Positions 52,624-61,683 of a stretch of 64,000 nt of DNA are shown in pieces. Source of the DNA: Collinsella sp. GTDB lineage: Bacteria > Actinomycetota > Coriobacteriia > Coriobacteriales > Coriobacteriaceae. The notes beneath the pieces were generated by a model. That model was not told the DNA's origin, ran no database searches, and was given only the letters and a program-made list of their open reading frames with translations. The number at the start of each line of letters is the position of its first letter. The stretch's first letter is position 1. The stretch lies in contig DXZU01000026.1 of assembly GCA_019419525.1 (NCBI GenBank), forward strand, positions 1-64,000, written 5' to 3'. The position numbers and the translations under genes were made by a program.

Positions 52624-53397
52624 CTAGCGCGCGAACTCCCGTAAGAGCGCGTCTTCCACTTCCCGAAGCGAAAGGGCCCCGCCTCCCTCGGCGGGACGGG
52701 TGACCACGATGCAGCGCGCTCCCACGTCGCGCGCGGAGGCGAGCTTCTCGGCCGTGCCGCCTACGGTTCCCGAGTCCTTGGTCACAAGCCACTGGGCGCC
52801 CACCTGCCGAAGCATCGCCTCGTTGAGCTCGCGGGTGAAGGGCCCCTGCATGCCGATGACGTGCGACGGCGAAAACCCCGCGTCGATGCACTTCGTTATA
52901 GCACCGGGCAGCGGGAGCACGCGCACGAAGAAGCGCTCCGCGAAATCGGCGACGCGCGTGTAGGGAGCAAGCTCCTTGCTCCCCGTCGTGAGAAGCGCGC
53001 GACCCGGGTTCTCGGAGAGAAAGCACGCCGCGCAGGCGATCGACGCGACCGACACGACGCCTTTGGGCAGCGCCTCGGCCGGGCGCGCAAGGCGCAGGCA
53101 TCGTGCACCCACGGCGAGCGAAGCGGCCCGGATGTTGCCGCTTGCGAGCGTAGCGAAGGGGTGCGTGGCGTCGACGACGATGCGCGCGCCGGAAAGCTCG
53201 CGCTCCATGTCGGCCTCGTCGAGCCTGCTCGCATGCACCTCGATGCCCGGAAGCTCGCTCAAAAGCTCACCTCCGTACTCGGTTGCCGCGTAGGCACGGG
53301 CGGGGACGCCCGCCCCGCTCGCCCATTCGCACAGAAGGCGGCCCTCGGTGGTGCCGGCGAAGATGCGCAGCGCCGGCACGGATGCGGGGGCCGTCAC
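52624..53397 (-). CDS. cbiJ: Precorrin-6A/cobalt-precorrin-6A reductase
   Basis: The 257-residue protein starts at GTG 53397, overlapping the cbiC stop as GTGA. It has IFAGTTEGRLLCEWASGAG at the nucleotide end, IVVDATHPFATLASGNI, GRALLTTGSKELAPY and a C-terminal WLVTKDSGTVGGTAEKL, typical of CobK/CbiJ. It reduces precorrin-6A in corrin ring synthesis with NAD(P)H. It is the last gene of the operon. Confidence 0.92.
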   Translation of the reverse strand: MTAPASVPALRIFAGTTEGRLLCEWASGAGVPARAYAATEYGGELLSELPGIEVHASRLDEADMERELSGARIVVDATHPFATLASGNIRAASLAVGARCLRLARPAEALPKGVVSVASIACAACFLSENPGRALLTTGSKELAPYTRVADFAERFFVRVLPLPGAITKCIDAGFSPSHVIGMQGPFTRELNEAMLRQVGAQWLVTKDSGTVGGTAEKLASARDVGARCIVVTRPAEGGGALSLREVEDALLREFAR

Positions 53398-54035
53398 TTC
53401 GCGCCACCCGTGCGCGTGATCTGGTAGAGCAGCGCGTTCATAATGGCGGCCGCCACGGTCGAGCCGCCCTTGCGACCCCTCGCGACGATGGCCGGCACGC
53501 GTCGCGCGAGTAGCTCCTCTTTCGCCTCGACCACGTTCACAAACCCGACCGGCACCCCAACGACGAGCGCGGGCGCGATCCTCCCCGCGTCCATGAGCTC
53601 GGCGAGGCGCAGAAGTGCTGTGGGAGCGTTGCCGACGGCCACGATGAGCGGACCCTCGATGCGGCAAGCTTTGTCCATGCTCGCAACGGCGCGAGTCGTG
53701 CCCGCGGCGCGCGCAGCCACGGCGACATCAGGGTCGGCCATGTAGCACACGGCCTTGCAGCCGAGCTTCGCGAGCGCGGGCTTGCTTATGCCTGCGAGCG
53801 CCATGTTCGTGTCGGTGAGCACCGTGGCCCCTGCGCGCAGTGCGTCGAGCGCACAGTGCGCGGCGTCATGAGTGAACACGAGGGATTCGGCGTACGAGAA
53901 GTCGGCAGTGGTGTGGATGACGCGTTTCACGACGGGCCCTTCGAGCGGCGGGAACGTGCGGCTGCCGAGCTCTTCGGTGATGATCTCGAAGCTGCGCCGC
54001 TCGATGTCGCCGGGCGCCATCTCCTTGGAATCCAT
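53394..54035 (-). CDS. cbiC: Precorrin-8X (cobalt-precorrin-8) methylmutase
   Basis: The 213-residue protein has IERRSFEIITEEL, VIHTTADFSYAESL with the catalytic His, VLTDTNMALAGISKPAL, and the C-terminal GVPVGFVNVVEAKEEL and ARGRKGGSTVAAAI. It moves the C11 methyl to C12, forming (hydrogeno)cobyrinate. Its ATG (54035) directly follows the cobO stop (54036-54038). Confidence 0.94.
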   Translation of the reverse strand: MDSKEMAPGDIERRSFEIITEELGSRTFPPLEGPVVKRVIHTTADFSYAESLVFTHDAAHCALDALRAGATVLTDTNMALAGISKPALAKLGCKAVCYMADPDVAVAARAAGTTRAVASMDKACRIEGPLIVAVGNAPTALLRLAELMDAGRIAPALVVGVPVGFVNVVEAKEELLARRVPAIVARGRKGGSTVAAAIMNALLYQITRTGGAK

Positions 54036-54551
54036 CTAGTACTCCACTCCTTCCCTTGCACATATCCCCTGAGCGTAGGGGTGTTTCTCGCACCGCATCT
54101 CGGTTATGTAGTCGGCCTTCTCCACGATCTTGCGGGAAGGCGCGCGCCCAGTGAGCGCTACTTCGACGCCGCGCGCGGACATATCGAGCGCGCGGTCCAC
54201 GAGCGCCTCGTCGACAAGCCCCTTCGAAAGCGCGTCGAGCGCCTCGTCGAGCACAAGCAGCCCCTCCTGCGCGCCCTCGAGCTCGGCGAGCGCGGAAGCG
54301 AGGTTCCCATCGTGCAGTTCGCACGTCGCGGCAAGTTCTTCCGACGTCATCGACCAGGTAAACTTGTCCGACACCTTCCCCGCGAACACGGGCACGCCGA
54401 AATGCTCGGCGAGCAGGCGCGCCTCCCCGCTTTCGCCGTCTTTCAGGAACTGCACGACGACGACGCGGCGGCCTGCGGCGAGCATGCGAAGGGCGAGGCC
54501 CATCGCCGCCGTGGTCTTGCCTTTGCCGTCGCCATGATACACGTGGATCAT
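54036..54551 (-). CDS. cobO: Corrinoid adenosyltransferase (CobA/CobO/BtuR type)
   Basis: The 171-residue protein has the P-loop YHGDGKGKTTAAMGLALR, VVVVQFLKDGESGEARLLAE and LLVLDEALDALSKGLVDEAL, plus VALTGRAPSRKIVEKADYIT. It adenosylates cob(I)alamin or cobyrinic acid diamide. Its ATG overlaps the cbiP stop (ATGA). Confidence 0.93.
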   Translation of the reverse strand: MIHVYHGDGKGKTTAAMGLALRMLAAGRRVVVVQFLKDGESGEARLLAEHFGVPVFAGKVSDKFTWSMTSEELAATCELHDGNLASALAELEGAQEGLLVLDEALDALSKGLVDEALVDRALDMSARGVEVALTGRAPSRKIVEKADYITEMRCEKHPYAQGICAREGVEY

Positions 54552-56047
54552 ACGCCCTCCTCGATAATGCGGTAGACATACTCCATGTCGAGCGCCCCGC
54601 GCACGACGTCGGCCAGGCGGTCGAACTCGCGCGCACGGTGATCGGCTGCGGACGCTGTGCCCGCAGCACCCACGACGCTCTCGGGCAGGCCGCGCATGCG
54701 CGCGAGCGAGCGCGCGAGGGCGAGCGCCAACCCCGGTTCGTCGAACAGGCCGTGGAGATAGGTTCCGAACACGTTTCCGCAGGCCGCGCCTTCTGGTTTG
54801 CCGCCAATCGTGCCCGCAGGCGCGCAGGAGACGGTCGTTTCACCGTCGTGAATCTCGTACCCGCGCGCCGTCATGCCGTTCCACACCGAGAACGCGCCTT
54901 GGGCACCCGTGATGCGCAGCTCCGACTGGGCGAGGCGCTTTTCCTCCTTGAACACCGTACTTGCAGGGATGAGCCCGAGCCCGCGCGCGGTGCCAGCGCC
55001 TTCCCTGCCGTGCGGGTCGGAAAGCTCGTCTCCCAAAAGCTGGTAGCCTCCGCATATGCCGAGCACCGGCGTGCCCGCGCCCGAAAGCGCGCGTACACAG
55101 GCTCCGATGCCGCTAGCCGCAAGCCAGCGCGCGTCGTCGAGCGTGGTCTTCGAGCCGGGGAGCACCACCAGGTCGGGTCGGCCCAGATCGGTCGTCGAGG
55201 AAACGTAGCGCACGCCCATGCCGGGCACGCGCGAAAGCGGGTCGAAGTCGGTGAAGTTCGACAGATGCGGAAGGCGCACGACGGCGACATCGATGACGCC
55301 GCGCGCCTCGCGGGCAGATAGGCGCGGCGCGAGCGAGTCCTCGTCGTCCAGGTCGAGCGTAAGATACGGCACGACCCCCACGACGGGAACCCCGCACATC
55401 TTCTCGAGCGGGGTCAAACCCGGGCGCAGGATTTCCACATCGCCGCGGAACTTGTTCACCACAAGCCCCCGCAAAAGCGCGCGATCCTCAGGCGCAAAGA
55501 GCGCGACCGTGCCGTAGAGCTGGGCAAACACCCCGCCTGGGTCGATGTCGCCCACGAGCAGCACGGGGGAGGACACGGCGCGCGCGAGCCCCATGTTGAC
55601 GATGTCGTTTTCGGAAAGGTTGATTTCGGCGGGGCTGCCGGCGCCCTCGATGACGATGACGTCGTTTTCCTCCGCGAGCGAATCGAACGCCTCCAAAATC
55701 TGCGGCATGAGCGCCTTCTTTCGCGCGAAGTAGTCCCTCGCAGCGAAGGCTCCCTGCGCCTTGCCGGCCACGATGAGCTGGCTTCGGTGGTCGCTTTCGG
55801 GCTTGAGAAGGATGGGGTTCATGCGCACGTCGGGCGCGATGCCGCACGCCTCGGCCTGCATGATCTGGGCGCGCCCCATCTCGAGCCCGTCGGCCGTGAC
55901 ACCGCTGTTGAGCGCCATGTTCTGGCTCTTGAAGGGAGTCACGCGCAGGCCGTCCTGCGAAAGCACACGGCACAGCCCCGCCGCAAGCAGGCTCTTACCC
56001 GCGTTCGACATTGTGCCCTGGATCATGATGGGCTTCGCCCTACCCAC
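54548..56047 (-). CDS. cbiP: Cobyric acid synthase
   Basis: The 499-residue protein starts at GTG 56047, with AAGGAGGT 9 bases upstream inside the cobD gene. It has IMIQGTMSNAGKSLLAAGLC (P-loop-like), FKSQNMALNSGVTADGLEMG and a class I amidotransferase domain with the nucleophile Cys in VLGICGGYQLLGDEL and the His in FGTYLHGLFDE. It amidates the b, d, e and g carboxylates of adenosylcobyrinate a,c-diamide. Confidence 0.94.
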   Translation of the reverse strand: MGRAKPIMIQGTMSNAGKSLLAAGLCRVLSQDGLRVTPFKSQNMALNSGVTADGLEMGRAQIMQAEACGIAPDVRMNPILLKPESDHRSQLIVAGKAQGAFAARDYFARKKALMPQILEAFDSLAEENDVIVIEGAGSPAEINLSENDIVNMGLARAVSSPVLLVGDIDPGGVFAQLYGTVALFAPEDRALLRGLVVNKFRGDVEILRPGLTPLEKMCGVPVVGVVPYLTLDLDDEDSLAPRLSAREARGVIDVAVVRLPHLSNFTDFDPLSRVPGMGVRYVSSTTDLGRPDLVVLPGSKTTLDDARWLAASGIGACVRALSGAGTPVLGICGGYQLLGDELSDPHGREGAGTARGLGLIPASTVFKEEKRLAQSELRITGAQGAFSVWNGMTARGYEIHDGETTVSCAPAGTIGGKPEGAACGNVFGTYLHGLFDEPGLALALARSLARMRGLPESVVGAAGTASAADHRAREFDRLADVVRGALDMEYVYRIIEEGV

Positions 56048-57263
56048 GGGTATCGACCTCCTTCGCCGAGCCTCGGCCATCCGCGCCCGCCATAGCGCCG
56101 CTGAAAGAAGCGTCGCCCCGTTCGTCGGGTTCGCCTTCGCCCGATGCACCTTCCGCCCGAAGCACGCGGCTGAACGCCATCGCAAGCCGGGCATTCTCCT
56201 TGCGCGTGCGCACCGCGACGCGGCACCAGAAACGGGACAGTACCGAAAAGGAGTCACACGTGCGGACCAAAACCCCCTGTTTATACAGGCGCTCGGGGAT
56301 GTCTTTCGCCGGCGTGCGGACTAAAAGGAAGTTCGCATCCGACGGCACGACGGAAAGCCCGAGCGAGGAGAGCTCGTGGGAAAGCCACGCTCGCTCGCCC
56401 GCCAATACTTCGCGCGTGCGCGAGACGTATTCAACGTCTTCCAGGGCGGCGATGCCCGCGGCCTCGGCGACCGAGGAGACGGGCCACGCCTGCCCCGCCC
56501 GGCGAATCCCCTCGATGAGTTGGGCGTTTCCGCTGATCAGATATCCCAACCGCAAGCCCGCCATTCCGTAGAGCTTGGTGAACGCGGAGAGCACGGCCAC
56601 ATGGCGCGAACACGCGGCGCGTGCGGCCACGCTCCTTTCGCGGGCGTCGGGCGCAAATCCGAGGAAGCACTCGTCCACGACGAGCAGCGCGCCCACCTGC
56701 TCGCAGCGGCAAGCCGCGGCATCGATCACGCTGGGGTCGACGAGGCGCCCCGTCGGGTTGTTCGGATTGCAGAGGTACGCCACGTCTCCCGGCCCCTCGA
56801 TCGCGCGGGCGAAGGAGGCGGGCACGTCGAAGTCGTCCGCTTCGGAGAGCGGGAACTCCTGCACGCATGCGCCGTAGTACGATGCCGCCTCCGCATATTC
56901 AGAGAACGTCGGCGCACACACGACGATGCGTTTCGGGCACACCGCCGCGGCGAGCCGCCAGATGATGTCGGACGCGCCCGCGCCGCAGACGATAGTATCT
57001 TCGGGAATGCCCTGGGCGCGCGCTAGGGCGCGAACGAGGGCGAGGCTTTCCCTATCGGGGTAGGCGTCGATTCGAGAAAGCGCCTTGCAAGCTGCGGCGA
57101 CGGCGCGCGGCGAGGGGCCTGCAGGATTCACGTTCACCGAGAAGTCAATGAGGTCGGAGGCGCCCCCTTCGCAAGCGATGCCGAGCGATTGCGCGCTGCC
57201 CCCATGCGCACGGGCGCGCAGGATTCCCCCGGCAGCCCGGGGCGCGGCGTGGTCTTCCCTCAT
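56040..57263 (-). CDS. cobD: L-threonine-O-3-phosphate decarboxylase / PLP aminotransferase-fold
   Basis: The 407-residue protein from ATG 57263 has LIDFSVNVNPAGPSPRAV, YPDRESLALVRALARAQG, VAYLCNPNNPTGRLVDPSVI, LLVVDECFLGF and the PLP-Lys region LSAFTKLYGMAGLRLGYLIS. It supplies aminopropanol phosphate for the nucleotide loop. A Gly/Glu/Ser-rich tail of ~40 residues follows the fold. The ATG overlaps the cbiB stop as ATGA. HisC-like transaminase is the only close alternative; context decides. Confidence 0.9.
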   Translation of the reverse strand: MREDHAAPRAAGGILRARAHGGSAQSLGIACEGGASDLIDFSVNVNPAGPSPRAVAAACKALSRIDAYPDRESLALVRALARAQGIPEDTIVCGAGASDIIWRLAAAVCPKRIVVCAPTFSEYAEAASYYGACVQEFPLSEADDFDVPASFARAIEGPGDVAYLCNPNNPTGRLVDPSVIDAAACRCEQVGALLVVDECFLGFAPDARERSVAARAACSRHVAVLSAFTKLYGMAGLRLGYLISGNAQLIEGIRRAGQAWPVSSVAEAAGIAALEDVEYVSRTREVLAGERAWLSHELSSLGLSVVPSDANFLLVRTPAKDIPERLYKQGVLVRTCDSFSVLSRFWCRVAVRTRKENARLAMAFSRVLRAEGASGEGEPDERGDASFSGAMAGADGRGSAKEVDTRG

Positions 57264-58234
57264 GCCATCGCCCCCACGGCGAGCACGACCGCCGCGCGCG
57301 CGGCACCGAAGACGACGAGCGCGCATACGGACGCGGCGAGCATGAGCCTTGTCGCCCGGGCGATGTCGCCCCACTCGATTTCGCGGGACGCGTCGCCTAT
57401 CGTCGGCTTCTCAACGAGCTTGCCGAAATACACCGCAGGTCCTGCCAGGCGCAGCCCGAGCGCGCCCGCGCACGCTGACTCGGTCTGCGCCGCGTTCGGG
57501 CTCACATGGCGACGCCTATCGCGGCGCCAGATGCGCGCCGCCCCGCGCGCGTCGAGCCCGACGATCGGGCACACGGCGATCATGAGCAGGGCCGACAAGC
57601 GCGAGGGAATCCAATTCACCGCATCGTCGAGGCGCGCCGAGGCGCAGCCGAAGTCGATGTAGCGCTCGTTTTTGTAGCCCACCATGCTGTCGAGCGTGTT
57701 CACCGCCTTATACGCCATGCCCAAGGGCGCACCCCCGATCATAAGGTAGAAAAGCGGCGCGATGACTCCGTCGCTCGCGTTCTCCGCCACCGTTTCCACG
57801 GCGGCGCGCGCGACGCCCTGCTCGCCGAGAACAGACGTGTCACGTCCCACGATGAGCCCGACGGCTTCGCGCGCCGCGACAAGGCCGCCCTTCGAGAACG
57901 CGCGGGCCACGTCCAGGCTCTGGCGGCGCAGCTCGCATGTCGCGAGAATCTGATAGCTCGCCCATGCCTCGGCCACGAAGCGCAAGCCGGAGTGAACCAT
58001 GCCGCAAAGATGCAGGATTCCCCAGGTCAAAAGCCCACACGCAAGCGGAAGCGCCACGGCGAGCACAAGCCCTGCGGCGCGCGTGCCCGCGGACGTTTGC
58101 GGGAATGCGCCCCGCAGGCGGCCTTCGGCCCACGTGATCGCGCGCCCCATGGCGACGACGGGATGGGGAAGCCAGCGCGGGTCGCCGAAGGCAAGGTCGG
58201 CCGCGAACCCGACGGCGACGGCAAGAATCGTCAT
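57260..58234 (-). CDS. cbiB: Adenosylcobinamide-phosphate synthase
   Basis: The 324-residue membrane protein from ATG 58234 (one base shared with the upstream stop, TGATG) has DLAFGDPRWLPHPVVAMGRA, a helix pair, TVAENASDGVIAPLFYLMIG and AVNTLDSMVGYKNERYIDFG, then DAVNWIPSRLSALLM. It couples aminopropanol phosphate to adenosylcobyric acid at the membrane. About four or five hydrophobic segments. Confidence 0.93.
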   Translation of the reverse strand: MTILAVAVGFAADLAFGDPRWLPHPVVAMGRAITWAEGRLRGAFPQTSAGTRAAGLVLAVALPLACGLLTWGILHLCGMVHSGLRFVAEAWASYQILATCELRRQSLDVARAFSKGGLVAAREAVGLIVGRDTSVLGEQGVARAAVETVAENASDGVIAPLFYLMIGGAPLGMAYKAVNTLDSMVGYKNERYIDFGCASARLDDAVNWIPSRLSALLMIAVCPIVGLDARGAARIWRRDRRRHVSPNAAQTESACAGALGLRLAGPAVYFGKLVEKPTIGDASREIEWGDIARATRLMLAASVCALVVFGAARAAVVLAVGAMA

Positions 58235-59235
58235 CACCGGGCATCGCCCCCCGAAGCGGGGCGAACGTCGCGAAGGCAGCGCCCATCCCAGGTGGCGGCC
58301 CATGCGCCGCCCGGCTCGGTATGCACGTCGAAGTATCCAATTTTCGGGACAGCTAGCTCGGAGAGCAGCGCTTTCACGGTACCCGCGTGAACGACGAAGA
58401 CGGCGCGCCCACTCCCCTGGGCGCACTCCGATTCGCACGCCTCCCGAAACGCCGCGACGACGCGGCGGGTGAAATCGCTCTTGCCCTCGCCATGCGGGCA
58501 GCGCGTCTCGCACCAGGAGTCTACCCAGGCGCGGTAGCGCGCATCCTCTTTAAGCTCGGCGGCGCTTCGCCCCTCGAAGTCGCCGAAATCCATCTCGCGC
58601 AGACCGGGGCATGCCATAAGCTCCGCATTCGGGAAGAGGATGCGCGCCGTCTGGTCGGTGCGGGCCATGCCGCTCGTGATAACACGGAACACATCACGAT
58701 CGCACGCGAGGTCGTGCAAAGCGCGCTCGCCCGCGCTCGACAGGGGCTCGTCGGTGCCCGCCCCGCTGTAGCGATGGTCTTCCGTTCCCGCCGTGGCACC
58801 ATGGCGCACGAAGACGACTTCCAAAGGCGCGCCCGCGCCCTGCGGCCCTCGAGGCGCATCGGCAAGGTTTCCTTTGATGGCCTGGGGTATCCCGCACGTC
58901 ATGCGCACGACGACGTCGGCGCACGCAGCGAGCGTGCATCCCAGGCGCCCCGCGCGCTCGCGCCATTGGGCGTCTTCCGCACGCATGGGGACGACCCCCG
59001 AGCCGACCAAGGACAGAATCACTGCGTCGAAGCCGATCAGCCGCTCGAGCGCCCGGTCAGCGTCGAGCGCGCATACGAGTTCCTCAGCACGGTATGCGAC
59101 GCGGCCGACAAAAGCAGCGGGCACGCCGCCCTCCGCAAGCTGCGCCGCGTCGACGAAATCGTCTGCCGCGAACCCGAGCTTTTCGCGCACGAAGGTCCTC
59201 TTCCCCGAATGCGCGCCACCTACCACGAGCATCAT
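58234..59235 (-). CDS. Fusion of a degenerate CobU-like domain with a CobC-type histidine phosphatase
   Basis: The 333-residue protein from ATG 59235 (ATGA overlap with cobS) has two parts. Residues 1 to about 130 resemble CobU: P-loop LVVGGAHSGKRTF and the end motif VVVRMTCGIPQAIKG, parallel to VVEVVCGIPVWMKG in the separate CobU of this operon. The His of the CobU HRxxR motif, which carries GMP during guanylylation, is not seen. From about residue 140 it is a phosphoglycerate-mutase-like phosphatase: EVVFVRHGATAGTEDHRYSG, LREMDFGDFEGRSAAEL and FVVHAGTVKALL. The phosphatase half probably acts as alpha-ribazole-phosphate phosphatase (CobC); the other half may be structural or bind nucleotide. 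Confidence 0.85.
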   Translation of the reverse strand: MMLVVGGAHSGKRTFVREKLGFAADDFVDAAQLAEGGVPAAFVGRVAYRAEELVCALDADRALERLIGFDAVILSLVGSGVVPMRAEDAQWRERAGRLGCTLAACADVVVRMTCGIPQAIKGNLADAPRGPQGAGAPLEVVFVRHGATAGTEDHRYSGAGTDEPLSSAGERALHDLACDRDVFRVITSGMARTDQTARILFPNAELMACPGLREMDFGDFEGRSAAELKEDARYRAWVDSWCETRCPHGEGKSDFTRRVVAAFREACESECAQGSGRAVFVVHAGTVKALLSELAVPKIGYFDVHTEPGGAWAATWDGRCLRDVRPASGGDAR

Positions 59236-59999
59236 AGGAGCATGCCCCCCGCCACCAGCATGGCAAGCATCGCGAGCTCGGCCCATTGCAGAAACCATCC
59301 GGCCAAATCCCCCGTCACCCCGCCGAAGCGGGACAGGGCAACATGGCGGTACCACGCGAGCGCCAAAAGCCCCGCCACCGCCATAAGGGCACCGACGGCC
59401 TGAGCGCACGCGACCATCCCTGCGGCCGAAGCCGCAGCGAAAGCGCAAAGCGGCACGACGATCGCCGCGCGCTTCTTAGCAGGCGAGAGCCCCGCGGCCA
59501 TGCCGTCCGCCCGCGCGGCAGGCCAGCATTCAACGGCGAGCCCCGAAAGCGAGCGGGAGAACACGAGCGAGCACAGAAGCGCAAGGAACGCCCCCGCCGT
59601 AAGCGGCAGCGCGGTGAACAGGGAAAACTGCAGAATAAGGTACACAACAACACCGATGACCCCAAAGGCGCCCGCCCGCGGGTCGTGCATGATCTCGAGC
59701 TTTCGCTCGCGCGGGGCCCAACTTGCAAGCGCATCGGAGGTGTCGCAGAGCCCGTCTAGGTGGATGCCTCCCGTCACCGCCACAGACAGCGCCACGAGCA
59801 CGGCCGCGACGATGGTCGCGGGCACGCCGAGCAGGTTCGCAACGTGTCCCCACGCCGTCATGAGGAAGCCTTCCGCAAGGCCCACCAGGGGAAACGCGGC
59901 AAGCGCATGGGTTGACCCGAAATCGGTCCAGGCCGATTTCGGGACGGGGATGCGCGAGAACGTTCCGAACGCCGCGCCGATTGCCTCTACTATCTTCAC
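59232..59999 (-). CDS. cobS: Adenosylcobinamide-GDP ribazoletransferase (cobalamin synthase)
   Basis: The 255-residue membrane protein starts at GTG 59999, overlapping the cobU stop as GTGA, with AAGGA 9 bases upstream. It has FSRIPVPKSAWTDFGSTHAL, the metal motif GGIHLDGLCDTSDALAS and MHDPRAGAFGVIGVVVYL, followed by several helices. It joins adenosylcobinamide-GDP and alpha-ribazole (phosphate). Confidence 0.94.
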   Translation of the reverse strand: MKIVEAIGAAFGTFSRIPVPKSAWTDFGSTHALAAFPLVGLAEGFLMTAWGHVANLLGVPATIVAAVLVALSVAVTGGIHLDGLCDTSDALASWAPRERKLEIMHDPRAGAFGVIGVVVYLILQFSLFTALPLTAGAFLALLCSLVFSRSLSGLAVECWPAARADGMAAGLSPAKKRAAIVVPLCAFAAASAAGMVACAQAVGALMAVAGLLALAWYRHVALSRFGGVTGDLAGWFLQWAELAMLAMLVAGGMLL

Positions 60000-60544
60000 C
60001 TTGTAGGTCCTTCGCCTTTCATCCACACGGGAATCCCGCATACCACTTCGACTGCGCGGTCGGCCAGCGCCGCCACGCCCGCGTTCACACGCGCGAGCGC
60101 GCGCCTCCATGCCTCGGTCCCCTCATCGTAGCGCATCCCATCGGCGAACACGTCGACGGTGACCACCACCGTATACGCAGCGGCCTGAGCGAGCCGTTCG
60201 ATGCCTCCGAGCACCTCGCGCGCCGCAGCGTCGGGGTCACGTGGGGACAAGCCGCCTTCCGCGAAGAGCTCGTTCGCAACCAGGTTGCCCACGTCCTCCA
60301 AAAGAAGCGTGCAGCCGCGCGGAAGCCCGGACACTGCGGCGCCCACGTCACGCGTGCGCTCGAGGGTGGAAAACCCCTTGCCCTCGCGCAGCGCCCGATG
60401 GCGCGCGATGCGGCGGGCGCCCTCTTCCCCGAAGGGCTCCATCGTTGCCAGGTACACGCGAGGGCCGTCGTGCCCAAGGCACAGGGATTCGGCGTAGGCG
60501 CTCTTGCCGCTCGCGGCGGCGCCGATGACGAGCGTCACCGTCAT
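59996..60544 (-). CDS. cobU: Bifunctional adenosylcobinamide kinase / guanylyltransferase
   Basis: The 182-residue protein from ATG 60544 has the P-loop TLVIGAAASGKSAYAESLCL, YLATMEPFGEEGARRIARHR with the guanylylated His, LLLEDVGNLVANELF and VVCGIPVWMKGEGPTR. Length and motifs are normal, so this is the functional copy, in contrast to the CobU-like domain fused to CobC two genes downstream. It shares ATGA with cobT. Confidence 0.92.
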   Translation of the reverse strand: MTVTLVIGAAASGKSAYAESLCLGHDGPRVYLATMEPFGEEGARRIARHRALREGKGFSTLERTRDVGAAVSGLPRGCTLLLEDVGNLVANELFAEGGLSPRDPDAAAREVLGGIERLAQAAAYTVVVTVDVFADGMRYDEGTEAWRRALARVNAGVAALADRAVEVVCGIPVWMKGEGPTR

Positions 60545-61683
60545 TTCCCGGCCTCGAAATGCTCGTAAGCAGCCATGCCAGTCGCCGTGAATGTCTTCCC
60601 ATCCCGGTACACGCGCAGCGCCGAATCCAGAAGGGGCAGATACGCCATGGCGCCCGCGCCCTCGCCCAAGTGCATGCCTGCGTCGAGGGGTGCCTTTATG
60701 CCGAGCTCGCGAAGGAGCTCCTGGCTTGCGGGTTCGCTTGATGCGTGGGTGCCCACGAGGTAGCCCAAGGCGTTGGGGCACAGGCGCGCCGCGCACAGGG
60801 CCGCCGTGCAGGATATGACCCCGTCGAGGAGCGCCGGCGCCTTCGAGGCCGCGGCCCCCAGGTAGAAGCCGCACAACGCCGCGATGTCGAAGCCGCCCAC
60901 CTTCGAGAGCACGTCGATCGGGTCGGCGGGATCGGGCGAGTTCGCGTCGATAGCGCGCTCGACCACGTCGCGCTTGCGCGCGAGCGAGACGTCCGAGAGC
61001 CCCGCGCCGCGCCCGACGAGGCTCCGCGCGTCCGCCCGGATGAGCACTGCGGCCACCGCCGCCGAGGTGGTCGTGTTGCCGATGCCCATCTCGCCCGCGG
61101 CGAGAAGGCGCACGCCGGCGCGGGCAAGCCCGCACGCGACGGCGATTCCGACCTCGATCGCGCGCACGGCCCCATCGCGAGACATAGCGGAGCCGTGCGC
61201 GATGTTGCCGCTCCCCCGCCGCACGTTCGCGCGCACCATGCGCGCGTCTTCTATGCCCCGGGCCATACCCACGTCGACGGGCACGACCTCGGCACCCGCG
61301 AACGCCGCCATGCGGCAGGCGCTCGTGGCCCCCTCGCACATGTTGCGCGCGACGGCTCGCGTCACGTCTTGCCCGCTTTGCGACACGCCTTCGGCAACGA
61401 CCCCGTTGTCGGAGAAGAATACCGCGAGCGCACGGGGAAACTCGGCCACCTCGGCGCTCCCCTGAGCTGCGGCGATACGCGCGACGGCGTCTTCAAAGTC
61501 GCCCAATCCCCCCAAGGGGTGCGCGATGGAGTCCCACGCGGCGTACGCGGCGGCGCGGGCGCACTCGTCTGCGGGCGCGATGCCGGAGAGCGCGGCTTCG
61601 AGCACGGCGCCCGGCGCCGACGAGAACGCGCGCTCGACTTCCTCGCGGATGCAGGCAAGCGCGGTTTCGGTTACTTCAGCCAT
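60541..61683 (-). CDS. cobT: Nicotinate-nucleotide:dimethylbenzimidazole phosphoribosyltransferase
   Basis: The 380-residue protein from ATG 61683 (GGAGG 4-5 bases upstream) has LAVFFSDNGVVAEGVSQSGQ, GIEDARMVRANVRRGSGN, LLAAGEMGIGNTTTSAAVAA and the catalytic-Glu end GMHLGEGAGAMAYLPLLD. It makes alpha-ribazole phosphate from the lower-ligand base. The start overlaps the cbiA stop by 8 bases. Confidence 0.94.
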   Translation of the reverse strand: MAEVTETALACIREEVERAFSSAPGAVLEAALSGIAPADECARAAAYAAWDSIAHPLGGLGDFEDAVARIAAAQGSAEVAEFPRALAVFFSDNGVVAEGVSQSGQDVTRAVARNMCEGATSACRMAAFAGAEVVPVDVGMARGIEDARMVRANVRRGSGNIAHGSAMSRDGAVRAIEVGIAVACGLARAGVRLLAAGEMGIGNTTTSAAVAAVLIRADARSLVGRGAGLSDVSLARKRDVVERAIDANSPDPADPIDVLSKVGGFDIAALCGFYLGAAASKAPALLDGVISCTAALCAARLCPNALGYLVGTHASSEPASQELLRELGIKAPLDAGMHLGEGAGAMAYLPLLDSALRVYRDGKTFTATGMAAYEHFEAGK

